Part shown: piece after piece, positions 43,409 through 53,120 of the stretch
How the letters are laid out: each line of letters starts with the position of its first letter
How positions within the stretch are numbered: position 1 is the stretch's first letter
NCBI RefSeq assembly: GCF_001688725.2
Contig: NZ_CP015401.2
Location: 1,116,001 to 1,180,000, forward strand
Reading direction: 5' to 3'
Source of the DNA: Bacteroides caecimuris
GTDB lineage: Bacteria; Bacteroidota; Bacteroidia; Bacteroidales; Bacteroidaceae
DNA: 64,000 nt
Notes under the pieces: generated by a model
What the model saw: the letters and a program-made list of their open reading frames with translations, nothing else
Told to the model about the DNA's origin: nothing
Databases searched by the model: none
Made by a program: the position numbers and the translations under genes

Positions 43409-44376
43409 AATTTAATCAGGTTTGGAGCAGATAATTGAGTAAATACAAGTGACGCAGCTCCAATACTTCCAGCTTTGTTTCCAAGAGCGGCAGCTATGAT
43501 TTGAGTATTCACAGCACAGTCGGGGATGGCATAACTACGCGCTTTTTCACTTACTTTCTGAATGTAAAAGTCTCCTGCTTCGGAGAGCCCTCCACCAATC
43601 ACAATCTTTTGCGGACTGAAGATATTGATAAATCCTGCAATTCCGTGTCCCAAAAAGTCACAGTGTTCTTCCAGTGATATTTTTGCAATCGGATCCCCTT
43701 GTTTATAAAGGCGGACAATCAATTCTCCGTTAATCTCTTCATCCGGGTAGGAGATGCCTGCGTCTATTATTCGTTGACTGAAGCGGCGTACCAAAGCAGA
43801 AGTGGAAGCATAGTGTTCCAGACAGCCGACAGAACCGCAAGCACACGGTTCGCCATTGGCAATGAGAGGCACGTGTCCCAGCTCCGTTCCCCGGTTGGCA
43901 TAACCGTTGAACAATTTGCCGTTGATGACTACTGCACCGCCAATACCCGTTCCTACCGTCAAGAAAACAACATGAGTGGCTCCCTGACCGGCTCCGTACA
44001 TCGTTTCTCCCAGTCCCATCAGATTGGCATCATTTCCCAATAAAGCCGGAAGTCCGGTTTCCGTTTCAATGCGGTCTGCCAAGTGAATGTTTTCCCAGCC
44101 GTTGATATTTTCCGCACCTCCTAAAACAATACGGTTCGTACCATCCACAATGCCCGGTGTTCCGATTCCTATACCATCAATTTGGTAGCCTTTTTCCTGT
44201 GCAAAGGCTTTCACTTCATTGATAGCACTAACCAACTGTCCGATGACAGCTTCTGCTGATACATCGGCTTTCGACGGTAACTTCCCTTGAAAGTAAAATA
44301 CGCCTTCATTATCAATAAGGGCGTATTTTACAGAAGTTCCGCCAAGGTCAATTCCTATAGCGTATTCTTTCTCCAT
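43405..44376 (-). CDS. ROK-family sugar kinase
   Basis: A 323-residue cytosolic ROK protein without a DNA-binding domain, hence a kinase rather than a repressor. ATP-binding motif AIGIDLGGTSVKYALIDNEG, sugar-binding GIGTPGIVDG, catalytic LLGNDANLMGLGE, and the zinc motif CACGSVGCLEHYAS preceded by the ELGHVPL histidine. In this locus it probably phosphorylates GlcNAc or glucosamine released from heparan oligosaccharides; the substrate is inferred from context. It overlaps the PL15 gene by 4 bp. Confidence 0.9.
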   Translation of the reverse strand: MEKEYAIGIDLGGTSVKYALIDNEGVFYFQGKLPSKADVSAEAVIGQLVSAINEVKAFAQEKGYQIDGIGIGTPGIVDGTNRIVLGGAENINGWENIHLADRIETETGLPALLGNDANLMGLGETMYGAGQGATHVVFLTVGTGIGGAVVINGKLFNGYANRGTELGHVPLIANGEPCACGSVGCLEHYASTSALVRRFSQRIIDAGISYPDEEINGELIVRLYKQGDPIAKISLEEHCDFLGHGIAGFINIFSPQKIVIGGGLSEAGDFYIQKVSEKARSYAIPDCAVNTQIIAAALGNKAGSIGAASLVFTQLSAPNLIKL

Positions 44377-44424
44377 ACCACGTTAATACTTGATACTTAA
44401 TTCCTGATAATTAATACTTAAAAA

Positions 44425-46053
44425 CTACACTCTTTCCGCCCAAATCGGTGAACTCCAAGCCCATTGTCCGTCACGTTGGCGAACGCGTACATAGTAGTAA
44501 TCCGTATCGCGTTGAGGCTCCTTGTCTTCCATGTAGTGCTCTACTGTGAAGCAGCTTTCCGGCATTGCACGGTTGAAGAGGATTGCTTCGCTCAACCAGC
44601 CTATCATGAAGTGCGAACGTGAGCCTTCGAGCAATTCGCCCAATGTATGCTCAAACTTCTTGCCGTTGAACTCTGCGATAATCTTACCGTCTTTTGGCAT
44701 TTCCACATCAAGGATTACAGCTTGCATGGCCGCAGTCGTCGTGTTCGGGTTTTTGCTGCTATACATATCCAGTTCGGTTTCCTTGTCACCGACAGATACG
44801 ATGCGGTTGACATGTGTGTGGAACTCAGTCTCACCTTCTTGAGGAGAAGTGAAGGCCGCACCGCGGAAACAAGGAGTCACGCTATGGAGCTGTCCTTTGT
44901 TTAATGACAATTTGCCTTGCCAATGTACGTATTGCTCTTCACGGTTCCAACCGAAATCCACTTTAACTTTGCAACGTACCGTATCGCCTTCCGGGGCAAC
45001 CGGAGTCAACGGACCGTTCATGCGAGCCAAAATCTGACCGTTCTTTACAATATCTACATAGTCGATACAGCTTTCGCCCGTTACGTTCAGATAGATGCGA
45101 CGGCTGTTGCCACGAACTACATCTCCCATAAGAGCGTCGTTCAAACGGAAATCGATAAGAATCTTATCACCGGTCGCAGCGCATACGTGACGGGTACGTA
45201 GAGCTTCCCAAATGGCATCGCGGGTCAGTGACGGAGCCAAGACACCGATACGGCCGTCGCCATAGCTTCCCGGATAACCGGAATGTTGGTCGGTGGAGGC
45301 CATGATACCAAACTTATTGCCCAATTCAAGACCATATTGAATGGTTCCTTCCCATTGGCGCGGTCCCATATCGTGCAGATAAGGGTAATCGCCCTGGTCG
45401 CTTTCTGCCAGACCGTGGCGGGAGTACATTTCTACGAACGGAGTAATATCACCTTCGGTAAAGCATTTCCAGTTGTAACCGCGGTAGCCGCCCTGGTATC
45501 CCATGTGGTGCGGAGTGACGAATACCTTATGTCCTTTTGCTTTTTCTTTCCAGTCCTCGATTGAAGTACATTCTACAAGTGGTGCGTCCAAATCATAGTT
45601 CAACGCAACATGGTCTCCATGTTCCATGCTATGAGCTTCGTATCCTACAAAAGTCAGGAATTCACCTTCCTTGTTATACTCATTTGTCATTTTTGCATAC
45701 TCCTCATAACCGCCTTCACGCAAACGCTTGAAAGCTCCCGTGTGGTAGTCGATTACCCATTTCAGACGAGGGTCGTCCGCGCCGGGAATATCCGGCCACA
45801 TGGCATGAGGAGTAACACTCACAAAATCCAATTGTCCTTTCGCCGCTTCAAAAGCATCGCGCATGTCGCCGTGTCCGTATGTGATGTTACAGTGGTTATG
45901 TAAGTCGCCCCAATACATTTTGAGGTTGCTTGCTGATGGCATGATTTTCTTGGCATCCTTGCTTCCCGGTGCGCAAGAACCGAGCAAGCTGCCCGAAGCT
46001 GCCAGTCCGAGGAAAGACCAGCCTGTGTTTTTTAAAAACTTTCTTCTATCCAT
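44425..46053 (-). CDS. DUF3604 / PHP-like putative metallohydrolase, lipoprotein
   Basis: A 542-residue exported protein. The N-terminus combines a twin-arginine-like motif (MDRRKFLKNTGWSFLGL) with a lipobox (GSLLGSC). The body begins with the PHP-type metal motif YWGDLHNHCNITYGHGD and DFVSVTPHAMWPD. Further His/Asp residues follow (VTPHHMGYQGGYRG, MASTDQHSGYPGSYGDGRIG), as in DUF3604. The C-terminal half is beta-rich. Enzymatic role in heparan breakdown is unknown; the position corresponds to BT4655. It sits 24 bp downstream of the sulfatase. Confidence 0.83.
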   Translation of the reverse strand: MDRRKFLKNTGWSFLGLAASGSLLGSCAPGSKDAKKIMPSASNLKMYWGDLHNHCNITYGHGDMRDAFEAAKGQLDFVSVTPHAMWPDIPGADDPRLKWVIDYHTGAFKRLREGGYEEYAKMTNEYNKEGEFLTFVGYEAHSMEHGDHVALNYDLDAPLVECTSIEDWKEKAKGHKVFVTPHHMGYQGGYRGYNWKCFTEGDITPFVEMYSRHGLAESDQGDYPYLHDMGPRQWEGTIQYGLELGNKFGIMASTDQHSGYPGSYGDGRIGVLAPSLTRDAIWEALRTRHVCAATGDKILIDFRLNDALMGDVVRGNSRRIYLNVTGESCIDYVDIVKNGQILARMNGPLTPVAPEGDTVRCKVKVDFGWNREEQYVHWQGKLSLNKGQLHSVTPCFRGAAFTSPQEGETEFHTHVNRIVSVGDKETELDMYSSKNPNTTTAAMQAVILDVEMPKDGKIIAEFNGKKFEHTLGELLEGSRSHFMIGWLSEAILFNRAMPESCFTVEHYMEDKEPQRDTDYYYVRVRQRDGQWAWSSPIWAERV

Positions 46054-46077
46054 GATATAATTGTTTTTGGTTAATCT

Positions 46078-47688
46078 TTATCTATTCTTCATCAGTCTTC
46101 TGTCACCTTTGAAAAGCACCTTTTCCTTTTCATCGGGATCGGTGTCCTTATATTGCTTCTGGATATCCTGAAGAAGTTGCATCAGTTCTTTTTGTTTTTC
46201 AGCATATTCCGGTTTGCCGAAGACATTGTTCATTTCTCTTGGGGCAGCTTTCATGTCATACATTTCCCATTCGTCGATGTCGTTGTAGAAATGAATCAAT
46301 TTGAAGTCTTGTGTACGGATACCGTAGTGGCGTTTTACAGAATGTTCGGCTGGGTATTCGTAGTAATGGTAATAAGCGGCTTTACGCCAGTCGGCGGGAG
46401 TTTTGCCTTCGCTTGTCAATATCGGTTTCAAGGATGCACCTTGGATATCAGACGGGATTTCCACTCCGGCAAAGTCGAGGAAAGTAGGGGCAAAGTCTAC
46501 GTTCATGCTGATGGCGTTACTGGTACTTCCTGCTTTAATTGCTTTCGGATAACGGATAATAAGCGGCATGCGTTGACATTCTTCATACATGAAGCGTTTG
46601 TCAAACCAGCCATGTTCGCCAAGGAAGAAACCTTGGTCGGAGGTGTAGACAATGATTGTGTTGTCCAGCTCACCAATTTTTTCGAGATAATTCAGCAGTC
46701 GGCCGATATTTTCGTCTACTGCTAGAACTGTCGCCAGATAATCACGCATATATTGCTGATATTTCCAGCTGATTAATGATTTGCCTTTCAGATCACCTTT
46801 GCGGTATTCGGCAATGCGTCTGGCATATACAGAATCCCATTTATCCTGAACTTCAACAGGCATACGTTTGTATACGCTGTAAAGACGGTTGGTGGTATCT
46901 TTCAGCATTTCTTCACGAGTCAGCAATTTGAGGTCCCAGTCGTTTGTCAGTGTATGTTCGATAGACATATCCTGTTCACGGGCTGCTCTTCCGCGGCCTT
47001 CATAGTCGTCGAACAGATTAGCCGGTTCCGGGAAAGTAGTATTGTTGAATATACCCAGATGACGGGGAGCAGGCATCCAGTTGCGGTGCGGAGCTTTCTG
47101 ATGATACATCATGCAGAAAGGTTTGTTCTTGTCGCGACCTTCGAGGAATTCAATGGCTTTATCAGTAATAATATCCGTGGCATATCCTTTTTCTACAATA
47201 TGCTTCCCGTTTTCCCAGAAATCAGGATCGTAATAGTCACCTTGTTCGTGTTGGCCGCTAAGGATGCTCCAATGATCGAATCCTTGCGGTTCACTGATAA
47301 GATGCCATTTACCAATTATTGCAGTCTGATATCCGGCTTGTTGGAGAAGTTTGGGGAATGTCTGCTGGTCTCCGTTGAACGTACTTGCGTTATCGGTAAA
47401 ACCATTCTCGTGGCTGAACTTACCGGTGAGGATGCAGGCGCGTGAAGGTCCTGAAAGAGCGTTGACAGCGTAACAGTTGTCAAAACGGATACCTTCGTTG
47501 GCAATCCGGTCCATGTTAGGAGTCTGGATTAAGTTTCCACCATAGCAAGACATGGCTTGGGTGGTATGGTCGTCCGTCATCATAAAGATGATGTTCGGGC
47601 GTTTCGTTTCTTCTTTCTTCTGATTGCCGCAGGAAGCGAGGCTTAATGCAGCCAATGGAAGGAGTAGGGTAGAGGGATAGTTTCTCAT
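46078..47688 (-). CDS. Serine-type sulfatase, probable GlcNAc-6-O-sulfatase (BT4656-like)
   Basis: About 536 residues from ATG 47688, where a lipoprotein signal begins (MRNYPSTLLLPLAALSLASC); the longer frame to 47754 lacks a signal at its front. The formylglycine site is NALSGPSRACILTGK, a serine-type S-x-P-x-R motif needing an anaerobic sulfatase-maturating enzyme. Other S1 motifs are NIIFMMTDDHTTQAMSCYGG (metal ligands), TAIIGKWHL and VYTSDQGFFLGEHGW. The matching B. thetaiotaomicron enzyme removes 6-O-sulfate from glucosamine; the exact specificity here is by synteny. Confidence 0.9.
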   Translation of the reverse strand: MRNYPSTLLLPLAALSLASCGNQKKEETKRPNIIFMMTDDHTTQAMSCYGGNLIQTPNMDRIANEGIRFDNCYAVNALSGPSRACILTGKFSHENGFTDNASTFNGDQQTFPKLLQQAGYQTAIIGKWHLISEPQGFDHWSILSGQHEQGDYYDPDFWENGKHIVEKGYATDIITDKAIEFLEGRDKNKPFCMMYHQKAPHRNWMPAPRHLGIFNNTTFPEPANLFDDYEGRGRAAREQDMSIEHTLTNDWDLKLLTREEMLKDTTNRLYSVYKRMPVEVQDKWDSVYARRIAEYRKGDLKGKSLISWKYQQYMRDYLATVLAVDENIGRLLNYLEKIGELDNTIIVYTSDQGFFLGEHGWFDKRFMYEECQRMPLIIRYPKAIKAGSTSNAISMNVDFAPTFLDFAGVEIPSDIQGASLKPILTSEGKTPADWRKAAYYHYYEYPAEHSVKRHYGIRTQDFKLIHFYNDIDEWEMYDMKAAPREMNNVFGKPEYAEKQKELMQLLQDIQKQYKDTDPDEKEKVLFKGDRRLMKNR

Positions 47689-47852
47689 AATAAAGAGTCT
47701 TTTTGAGGAGAATGTGATACTAATAAACGAATAATAGCCGGATATGACTGTCATTCAGGGGGGATGCGTAGTGACGAAAAATCTCCTCTCTTTATAACGT
47801 AGAGAGGAGATTCTTCGCTACGCTCTGATGGACATCGGTCAATGTCTTTTTA

Positions 47853-49853
47853 TCAGAGTTTATATTTTAGTGACTGTTTCTTTCCATTTACTTTCACTTC
47901 TACTTCCAATCCGTTTTCATCGAACGCTTTGTTCTTGAATTTAGCGGCAAATTTAGGGGCATCTGCGCTTTTCTTAACAGGATAGATGACAGTGATATAA
48001 CGTACAGCTTCTTCTCCGTCTTTTCTTACGTTGAATGATACGTTCATACGTTTGTAACGTTTGCGATAAGCAGTTGAGCACCAACCCGGTTCTTTCTTTA
48101 TCGACATACCGTCGGGACCGAAACATTGCAGTTTCATGTTGCTTCCATCCTCAAACTGAGTAAGGAATGTCATGTCTTCGCGGCTGTTGGCGATTTCGCC
48201 TTTCGGCATTTGGTAATGAAGATTGATAGAACCTTTGGCACTGCCTGCCATTTCGTCTACAATTACAAAATAAGTATTATCCACGAAGAATACGGAACGA
48301 CGGTGTTTCAGGTTCTTGTAACCCGGGTTTTCGGTAACCAAAGTCTGGATGGCACCTTCCGGCTGCCACAGTTTGGTAACCGATTCTGTAGTATCCAAGT
48401 TCTTGTTGTTCAGCGTTACTGTGTTGTGTACACAAGTCTGACGGTGCCAGTTGCGTTGTTCCATCACTTCGCCTTCACCTGCATATACATACGAACCGGA
48501 ATCCGGGAACAAGTTCTTGCCGTTGAACCAAAGTTCGAATGTACCGTTGTCCGGCTGACAGTGCCAGAATGCTTTCGGACCAGCTTTTACTACCATCTGA
48601 GTAGCATCCGTTCCCCAGGAATTGCGGAACACGAAGAAACCTGATTTCAAGAATCCTTTAGACATATAATCCGGCAATGCACCTTCTTTGCCTTCTGTTG
48701 CAAAGTACTTGATAGCCTGGTTTTTCGGGAACAGTTTGCTCCAAGCTTTGTAGTTCTTCACCATTTCTTTCTTAGTTGTCAACTTGGCGTCGCTGAAACA
48801 TGGGTTTGTGTAATCCGGGAAAGAAATGTTGGCGTAGAACATAATCATACTTTCGATAGTATCCAGATAATCTTGTGGGAATTCCTTGCGGAATCCGTTT
48901 ACATCCGCAATTCCTAATGCTTTGCAGAAAATGTTGATAGCAGCAAGGTGATAGTGAGGGTCGAGTTCAAACTGACCGCCGTCTTCATATACCTGTACGT
49001 GAATTTCGCGGTTCAGGATATCGATACCACTCTTTCTCCAAGCCGGAGCATCTTTGAATTCAGGAAAGAAAGCGCCTGCATAAATCATACGCTGAGCTTC
49101 AAACAACAGGTGATTACCCTTGTCGGAGTAGTTACCTAAGATATGTACGGCATGTTTGTGATAGTTCACTAGGAATTCTGTCAGGAAGTCCGGAGTGAAA
49201 GAAGGAGAAGGAAGGAACAACTGGAACTGTGAAGTCTGGTCTTGCAGACGGTTGCTCACTTCCAGTGGACGCCATGCGAAACGTACGTTTTCTATTTCGC
49301 CTTTGATTTTTCCATCACTTACCAGCTCATATTCTTTTTTGTCCATCTTTACCAACGGATTTTTTTTAATCCAGTTGATATACTGATGTGCCCATTCTTT
49401 GGCATATTTCTCGTCACCGGATACACGGTAAGCCTTACCCATCGGAGTAAACCATTTGTGACGGTGAAGCTGCCAGCGAAGTTCGTTATCCTTTACCGGC
49501 CAGTATTGCCAGTTGATGTCTTCTCCGTAATTGTAAGAAGGCTGATAACCTTTGTGAACGAAGAAAGTGTGCTTCAATGCGTCATCTGCCCACTGTTGTT
49601 CTTCTTTGCCGATAGTAACCTTTTTCAGGTTAATATCCGGAGTTTTCACGTTGGTGCGTGCACGATAGTAGTCGAGTAATGCTTTTGCGGCATCTTCGTC
49701 CTTACCTTCCTGGTGCAAGGCTTTTACTTTTTCCAATCCCGGGTAGTCCAGATTAAGAAGAGAAAAGACTTCGCTTTTCAATTCCTGGGCGCTAGCTTTA
49801 CCTGCAAAACAAGCGATTGCCAGCAGAACGATATACTTTAAAGTTTTATTCAT
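47853..49853 (-). CDS. PL12 heparinase III-type lyase, periplasmic (BT4657-like)
   Basis: A 666-residue lyase cleaving heparan sulfate by beta-elimination. The signal peptide MNKTLKYIVLLAIACFAGKA ends in ASAQ without a lipobox, so it is predicted periplasmic. A Heparinase_III_N toroid spans about residues 30-360 (NLDYPGLEKVKALHQEGKDE; DPHYHLAAINIFCKAL). The C-terminal beta-sandwich has AFWHCQPDNGTFELWFNGKN, LFPDSGSYVYAGE and RQTCVHNTVTLNN, which include the catalytic Tyr/His region. It is paralogous to the surface lyase at 58517. Confidence 0.9.
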   Translation of the reverse strand: MNKTLKYIVLLAIACFAGKASAQELKSEVFSLLNLDYPGLEKVKALHQEGKDEDAAKALLDYYRARTNVKTPDINLKKVTIGKEEQQWADDALKHTFFVHKGYQPSYNYGEDINWQYWPVKDNELRWQLHRHKWFTPMGKAYRVSGDEKYAKEWAHQYINWIKKNPLVKMDKKEYELVSDGKIKGEIENVRFAWRPLEVSNRLQDQTSQFQLFLPSPSFTPDFLTEFLVNYHKHAVHILGNYSDKGNHLLFEAQRMIYAGAFFPEFKDAPAWRKSGIDILNREIHVQVYEDGGQFELDPHYHLAAINIFCKALGIADVNGFRKEFPQDYLDTIESMIMFYANISFPDYTNPCFSDAKLTTKKEMVKNYKAWSKLFPKNQAIKYFATEGKEGALPDYMSKGFLKSGFFVFRNSWGTDATQMVVKAGPKAFWHCQPDNGTFELWFNGKNLFPDSGSYVYAGEGEVMEQRNWHRQTCVHNTVTLNNKNLDTTESVTKLWQPEGAIQTLVTENPGYKNLKHRRSVFFVDNTYFVIVDEMAGSAKGSINLHYQMPKGEIANSREDMTFLTQFEDGSNMKLQCFGPDGMSIKKEPGWCSTAYRKRYKRMNVSFNVRKDGEEAVRYITVIYPVKKSADAPKFAAKFKNKAFDENGLEVEVKVNGKKQSLKYKL

Positions 49854-49860
49854 GATATAA

Positions 49861-49953
49861 TTTACGATTTTACGATTTACTATTTACGATTGAGAACACT
49901 TTTACTTTTGTATTATTGGATCATTCTCAACTCTCCATGCTCAATTCTCAACT
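49861..49953. repeat. Short intergenic repeats around the GH88 3' end
   Basis: TTTACGATT recurs at 49861-49869 and 49883-49891, with a shortened copy (TTACGATT) between. CTCAACTCTCCATGCTCAATTCTCAAC lies at 49926-49952, inside the 3' end of the GH88 frame. Similar TTAATACTT/TAATACTT repeats separate the ROK and DUF3604 genes (44382-44420). Such simple repeats recur between Bacteroides genes. Confidence 0.5.
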
Positions 49954-51217
49954 TTTTTAATTCCATGAATCTTTTCAATGCTTCCAAATAATAGTAGTCA
50001 GCATAGTTCAGTGGAGTGTCGATTTCAGAACCGTTAGGCAGTGAACCTACAGAGTGCATCAGAATGTATCCTTGGTTGTCGCCAACTTTTGCAAGATATG
50101 CATCGCTTGATAAACTTTTCAGAATCTTTTCCGCATAATCCAGATATTTTTGTCCGTCAGGAACCATGGTGCTTAGTTCGATCATGGCAGAAGCGGTAAC
50201 AGAAGCGGCAGAAGCGTCACGTGGAGTTTCTTCCATCACAGGCGCATCATAATCCCAGTAGGGGATAGTATCGTCTGTTTTAACGCGATCCATAATCATA
50301 TCAGCCACTTTGATAGCGAAATTCAGGAAAGTACTGTCGTTTGTTTCACGGTAGCAAGCTGTGTAGCCATATACAGCCCATGCTTGACCACGTGCCCATG
50401 AAGAATCGTCATTCTTGCCTTGGTGAGTTTGTTTGCGTTCAACAGTTCCATCGTTGTTGTAGCTTACTACATGCCAGCAAGTATAATCCGGACGGAAGTG
50501 ATTGTTCATGGTAGTCATAGCATGCTTGATAGCAATGTCTTTGTATTTATGGTCACCTGTCGCTTTGGCTACATTAAACAGCAGATCGAGGTTCATCATA
50601 TTGTCGATGATAACCGGGAAGTTCCATGTTCCGAAATCCCATGAACGGATAGCACCGATAGAATCGTTGAAACGTCCGCAAAGATTATCGGCAGTTTCTC
50701 TCATCACAGCTGCGATAGTATCATTGGGAGCAAGACGCTCTGCATTACCGTAGCTGCAATTAACCATGAATCCCAAGTCGTGTGTACCTTTATAATAGCG
50801 TACCGGATTCAGTAGGTTGGTATATTGGATGGCTTGAGTTTTCAGTATATCGTTTCCTGTCAGTTCGTATGCGTACCACAAAGAACCGGGGAAGAAACCA
50901 CTTGTCCAGTCATGAACGCCACAAAGTCGGCGTTTGCCCAGTTGATCGGCAGTCGGTTGTGCACGGAGTGAATCTTTGAAAGTCAATGAGTCTCTTTCCA
51001 ACTGGCGGCAAAGGAAATCCATATCATAACCTGTGCGGATGGAACGTGGCAACATTCCCGTACCACTAACCTCTTCTGCGGAAAGTTGTAATTGGGCAGA
51101 AGCTACATCCAGTCCTTTTTTTATCCAACTGTAGTCTTCCTTTGGGGTTGTCTGGCACGATGCAAGTGCGATAGTAACCGAAGCAAAGAGAACAAGTTTC
51201 TTTTTCATGTTATTCAT
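49913..51217 (-). CDS. GH88 unsaturated glucuronyl hydrolase (BT4658-like)
   Basis: A 434-residue lipoprotein (KKKLVLFASVTIALASC, either of two Met codons three apart may be the start). It hydrolyses the delta-4,5-unsaturated uronic acid left on oligosaccharides by the lyases. GH88 features are HDWTSGFFPGSLWYAYEL (catalytic Asp region), IIDNMMNLDLLFNVA and DSSWARGQAWAVYGYTAC. The last residues (ELKKLRIEHGELRMIQ) run into a simple repeat and are unlikely to be functional. A -7 box and a hairpin lie in the 203-bp gap before it, so it may be transcribed partly on its own. Confidence 0.92.
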   Translation of the reverse strand: MNNMKKKLVLFASVTIALASCQTTPKEDYSWIKKGLDVASAQLQLSAEEVSGTGMLPRSIRTGYDMDFLCRQLERDSLTFKDSLRAQPTADQLGKRRLCGVHDWTSGFFPGSLWYAYELTGNDILKTQAIQYTNLLNPVRYYKGTHDLGFMVNCSYGNAERLAPNDTIAAVMRETADNLCGRFNDSIGAIRSWDFGTWNFPVIIDNMMNLDLLFNVAKATGDHKYKDIAIKHAMTTMNNHFRPDYTCWHVVSYNNDGTVERKQTHQGKNDDSSWARGQAWAVYGYTACYRETNDSTFLNFAIKVADMIMDRVKTDDTIPYWDYDAPVMEETPRDASAASVTASAMIELSTMVPDGQKYLDYAEKILKSLSSDAYLAKVGDNQGYILMHSVGSLPNGSEIDTPLNYADYYYLEALKRFMELKKLRIEHGELRMIQ

Positions 51218-51253
51218 TTTAAGTGATTGTTTTTAGAAGTTTTGTAACTGATA

Positions 51254-51261
51254 CAAAAGTA
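51254..51261 (-). promoter_or_regulatory. -7 box of the GH88 gene
   Basis: The minus strand reads TACTTTTG (TAnnTTTG match), 36 bp upstream of the GH88 start. No -33 TTTG at the usual distance; an activator may be needed. Confidence 0.45.
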
Positions 51262-51355
51262 GTGGAAAGGCTTAACTTTGTGTTGCAGGATTGTCCAAAA
51301 GGAGTTTGAACTCTGCTTTTCAAGTTTTGATTTTGTTGAAAAAGGTTTTAATATT

Positions 51356-51388
51356 CTCCAATATGCCTTGGTTAGGGGCATATTGGAG
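51356..51388 (-). terminator. Hairpin after susD (attenuator or mRNA 3' end)
   Basis: CTCCAATATGCC (51356-51367) pairs perfectly with GGCATATTGGAG (51377-51388) around a 9-nt loop. On the transcribed strand it follows the SusD stop by 32 nt. It is followed by AATATTAAAACC and TTTTTC rather than an immediate T-run, so it may only partly terminate or may protect the susC-susD mRNA. Confidence 0.6.
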
Positions 51389-51420
51389 AGGATTAAGCCT
51401 TTTATTTTAAAGAGAAATAC

Positions 51421-53103
51421 TTATTTACCCCAGCCTGGGTTTTGTTTAAATTGAATACATAAGTCTTTTTCTCGTTGTGGAATAGGCAATAACTCATGTT
51501 TGTTTTTTTCCGTATATTTGTACAACAGATATCTGTAGGTATCTGCTGAATCCCACCAATTAGCTAGTGCGGTATTCGTCTTTTGTATTGTTTCATAATA
51601 AATGCCCCAACGTACTAAGTCCATTCGGCGGTGTCCTTCGAAAGCTAATTCATAAGCGCGTTCTTTTCTGATGGCTTCACGGAAACTTTCTTCATTTAGG
51701 TTTGAAAGATCGCAACTACCTGTATTACTTGGGTATCCAAATCCACGACGACGAACCTCATTAATAGCTGCATACGCTTCCGTTGTAGGGCCATGTTTCC
51801 ATTCATTTAAGGCTTCGGCGTAAATAAGTAGTACATCGGCATAGCGTAAGAAATACCAGTTTGCATTTGATTTGTCATTATTGATAATACCGCCAGTCTT
51901 TTGATGTTTAATAAGATCCCATTTTGCGGGGGTATAGTTTTGTTTTTCTTTTTGTCCTTGAGTAGGATCTTGATCTTTTAATTTGGCAGATTCTTCTGTA
52001 TCTTTATCTTTGTTTTTCACCCATAATATGTAATCATCATCGTATTTATAATTTGCAATTGATAAGTCACGACGTTTATCATTAGCGTTTTTACTGTCTC
52101 TCCAATCAAGTACAAATGTATGCACCACCTTCATATTTCCGGCACAACTACCTCGTACACCAGCGATTGATGTAGTTTTTACTCCATTCCATTTACCGAT
52201 ACGTCCCACGGGGTCTCCTGAGCCTGACACAGTAGGAGAGTAAAATGAAATTTCTATTAAACTTTCGCTCGGATCCCATACACCGCTGCAAGTATTATCC
52301 CATAATTTGTCATAATCACGAAGTAATGAGTGCTTTCCTGACTCTATGAGAATGCGGGCTGTTTTAGCTGCATTTTCCCATTTTGCAGTGTTTTGTACAG
52401 GATATCCCGCCCATGTAGCATATACTTTAGCCAAGAGGCCAAGTGCTGCCCCTTTACTGAAACGATATGCTGTACTTTCACGAAGTTGATCGTCAACAGC
52501 GTATGGCAGAACTTCACTTGCATAAAGAAGATCATCTTCAATAAACTCATATACTTTATCGGGACTAGCCTGGGTATAAGTAGTAGGAGCTTGATAGGAC
52601 ATTTCTGTATTAGTAATCAGAGGTATATGTCCATAACGACGTACTAATTCGAAATAGAACATAGCTCTTAGCGCTTTGGCTTCAGCAATATAAAGAGTTG
52701 CTAATTTTTTATCTGTATCATTGTAATTATCAATTTTTCTACTGATACGTTCCAAAAAATCGTTTGCTCTGTAGATACCTTTGTAGAGAACTTGCCATGT
52801 TTGTTGGATTTCTACTTGAGTAGTAGGGAAAGCATTATTAGCGATGATACGATAATTGGTTATATCGGAACCTTCTCCCTGGGATATATCTGTTCCCATG
52901 TTGAACAAGAGCGACAAGTGGTATCCGTAAGCTGCGTCTTCAATAGTTGTGCGGTATACTCCCAGCAAAACATCTTTTGCTTCTTTCGCATTATTCATGT
53001 AGTTTTTCTTTTCCATTTCGCTTCTTGCCTCTTCATCTAACGAGCATGAAAATGGTAGAATGCACAGGATAGACATTGCTATGTAATATATTATCTTTTT
53101 CAT
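51421..53103 (-). CDS. SusD-family surface glycan-binding lipoprotein (BT4659-like)
   Basis: A 560-residue lipoprotein (signal KKIIYYIAMSILCILPFSC; Cys about 20). RagB/SusD architecture: a helical TPR-like N-terminal scaffold (QQTWQVLYKGIYRANDFLER; IAEAKALRAMFYFELVRRYG), a long middle insertion, and the C-terminal SusD region (WYFLRYADVLLIYAEALNEW, FREAIRKERAYELAFEGHRR, LLPIPQREKDL). It forms the lid on the SusC transporter and hands over heparan oligosaccharides. It lies 17 bp downstream of susC. Confidence 0.95.
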   Translation of the reverse strand: MKKIIYYIAMSILCILPFSCSLDEEARSEMEKKNYMNNAKEAKDVLLGVYRTTIEDAAYGYHLSLLFNMGTDISQGEGSDITNYRIIANNAFPTTQVEIQQTWQVLYKGIYRANDFLERISRKIDNYNDTDKKLATLYIAEAKALRAMFYFELVRRYGHIPLITNTEMSYQAPTTYTQASPDKVYEFIEDDLLYASEVLPYAVDDQLRESTAYRFSKGAALGLLAKVYATWAGYPVQNTAKWENAAKTARILIESGKHSLLRDYDKLWDNTCSGVWDPSESLIEISFYSPTVSGSGDPVGRIGKWNGVKTTSIAGVRGSCAGNMKVVHTFVLDWRDSKNANDKRRDLSIANYKYDDDYILWVKNKDKDTEESAKLKDQDPTQGQKEKQNYTPAKWDLIKHQKTGGIINNDKSNANWYFLRYADVLLIYAEALNEWKHGPTTEAYAAINEVRRRGFGYPSNTGSCDLSNLNEESFREAIRKERAYELAFEGHRRMDLVRWGIYYETIQKTNTALANWWDSADTYRYLLYKYTEKNKHELLPIPQREKDLCIQFKQNPGWGK

Positions 53104-53120
53104 ATTATTTTTCTCGTAAA

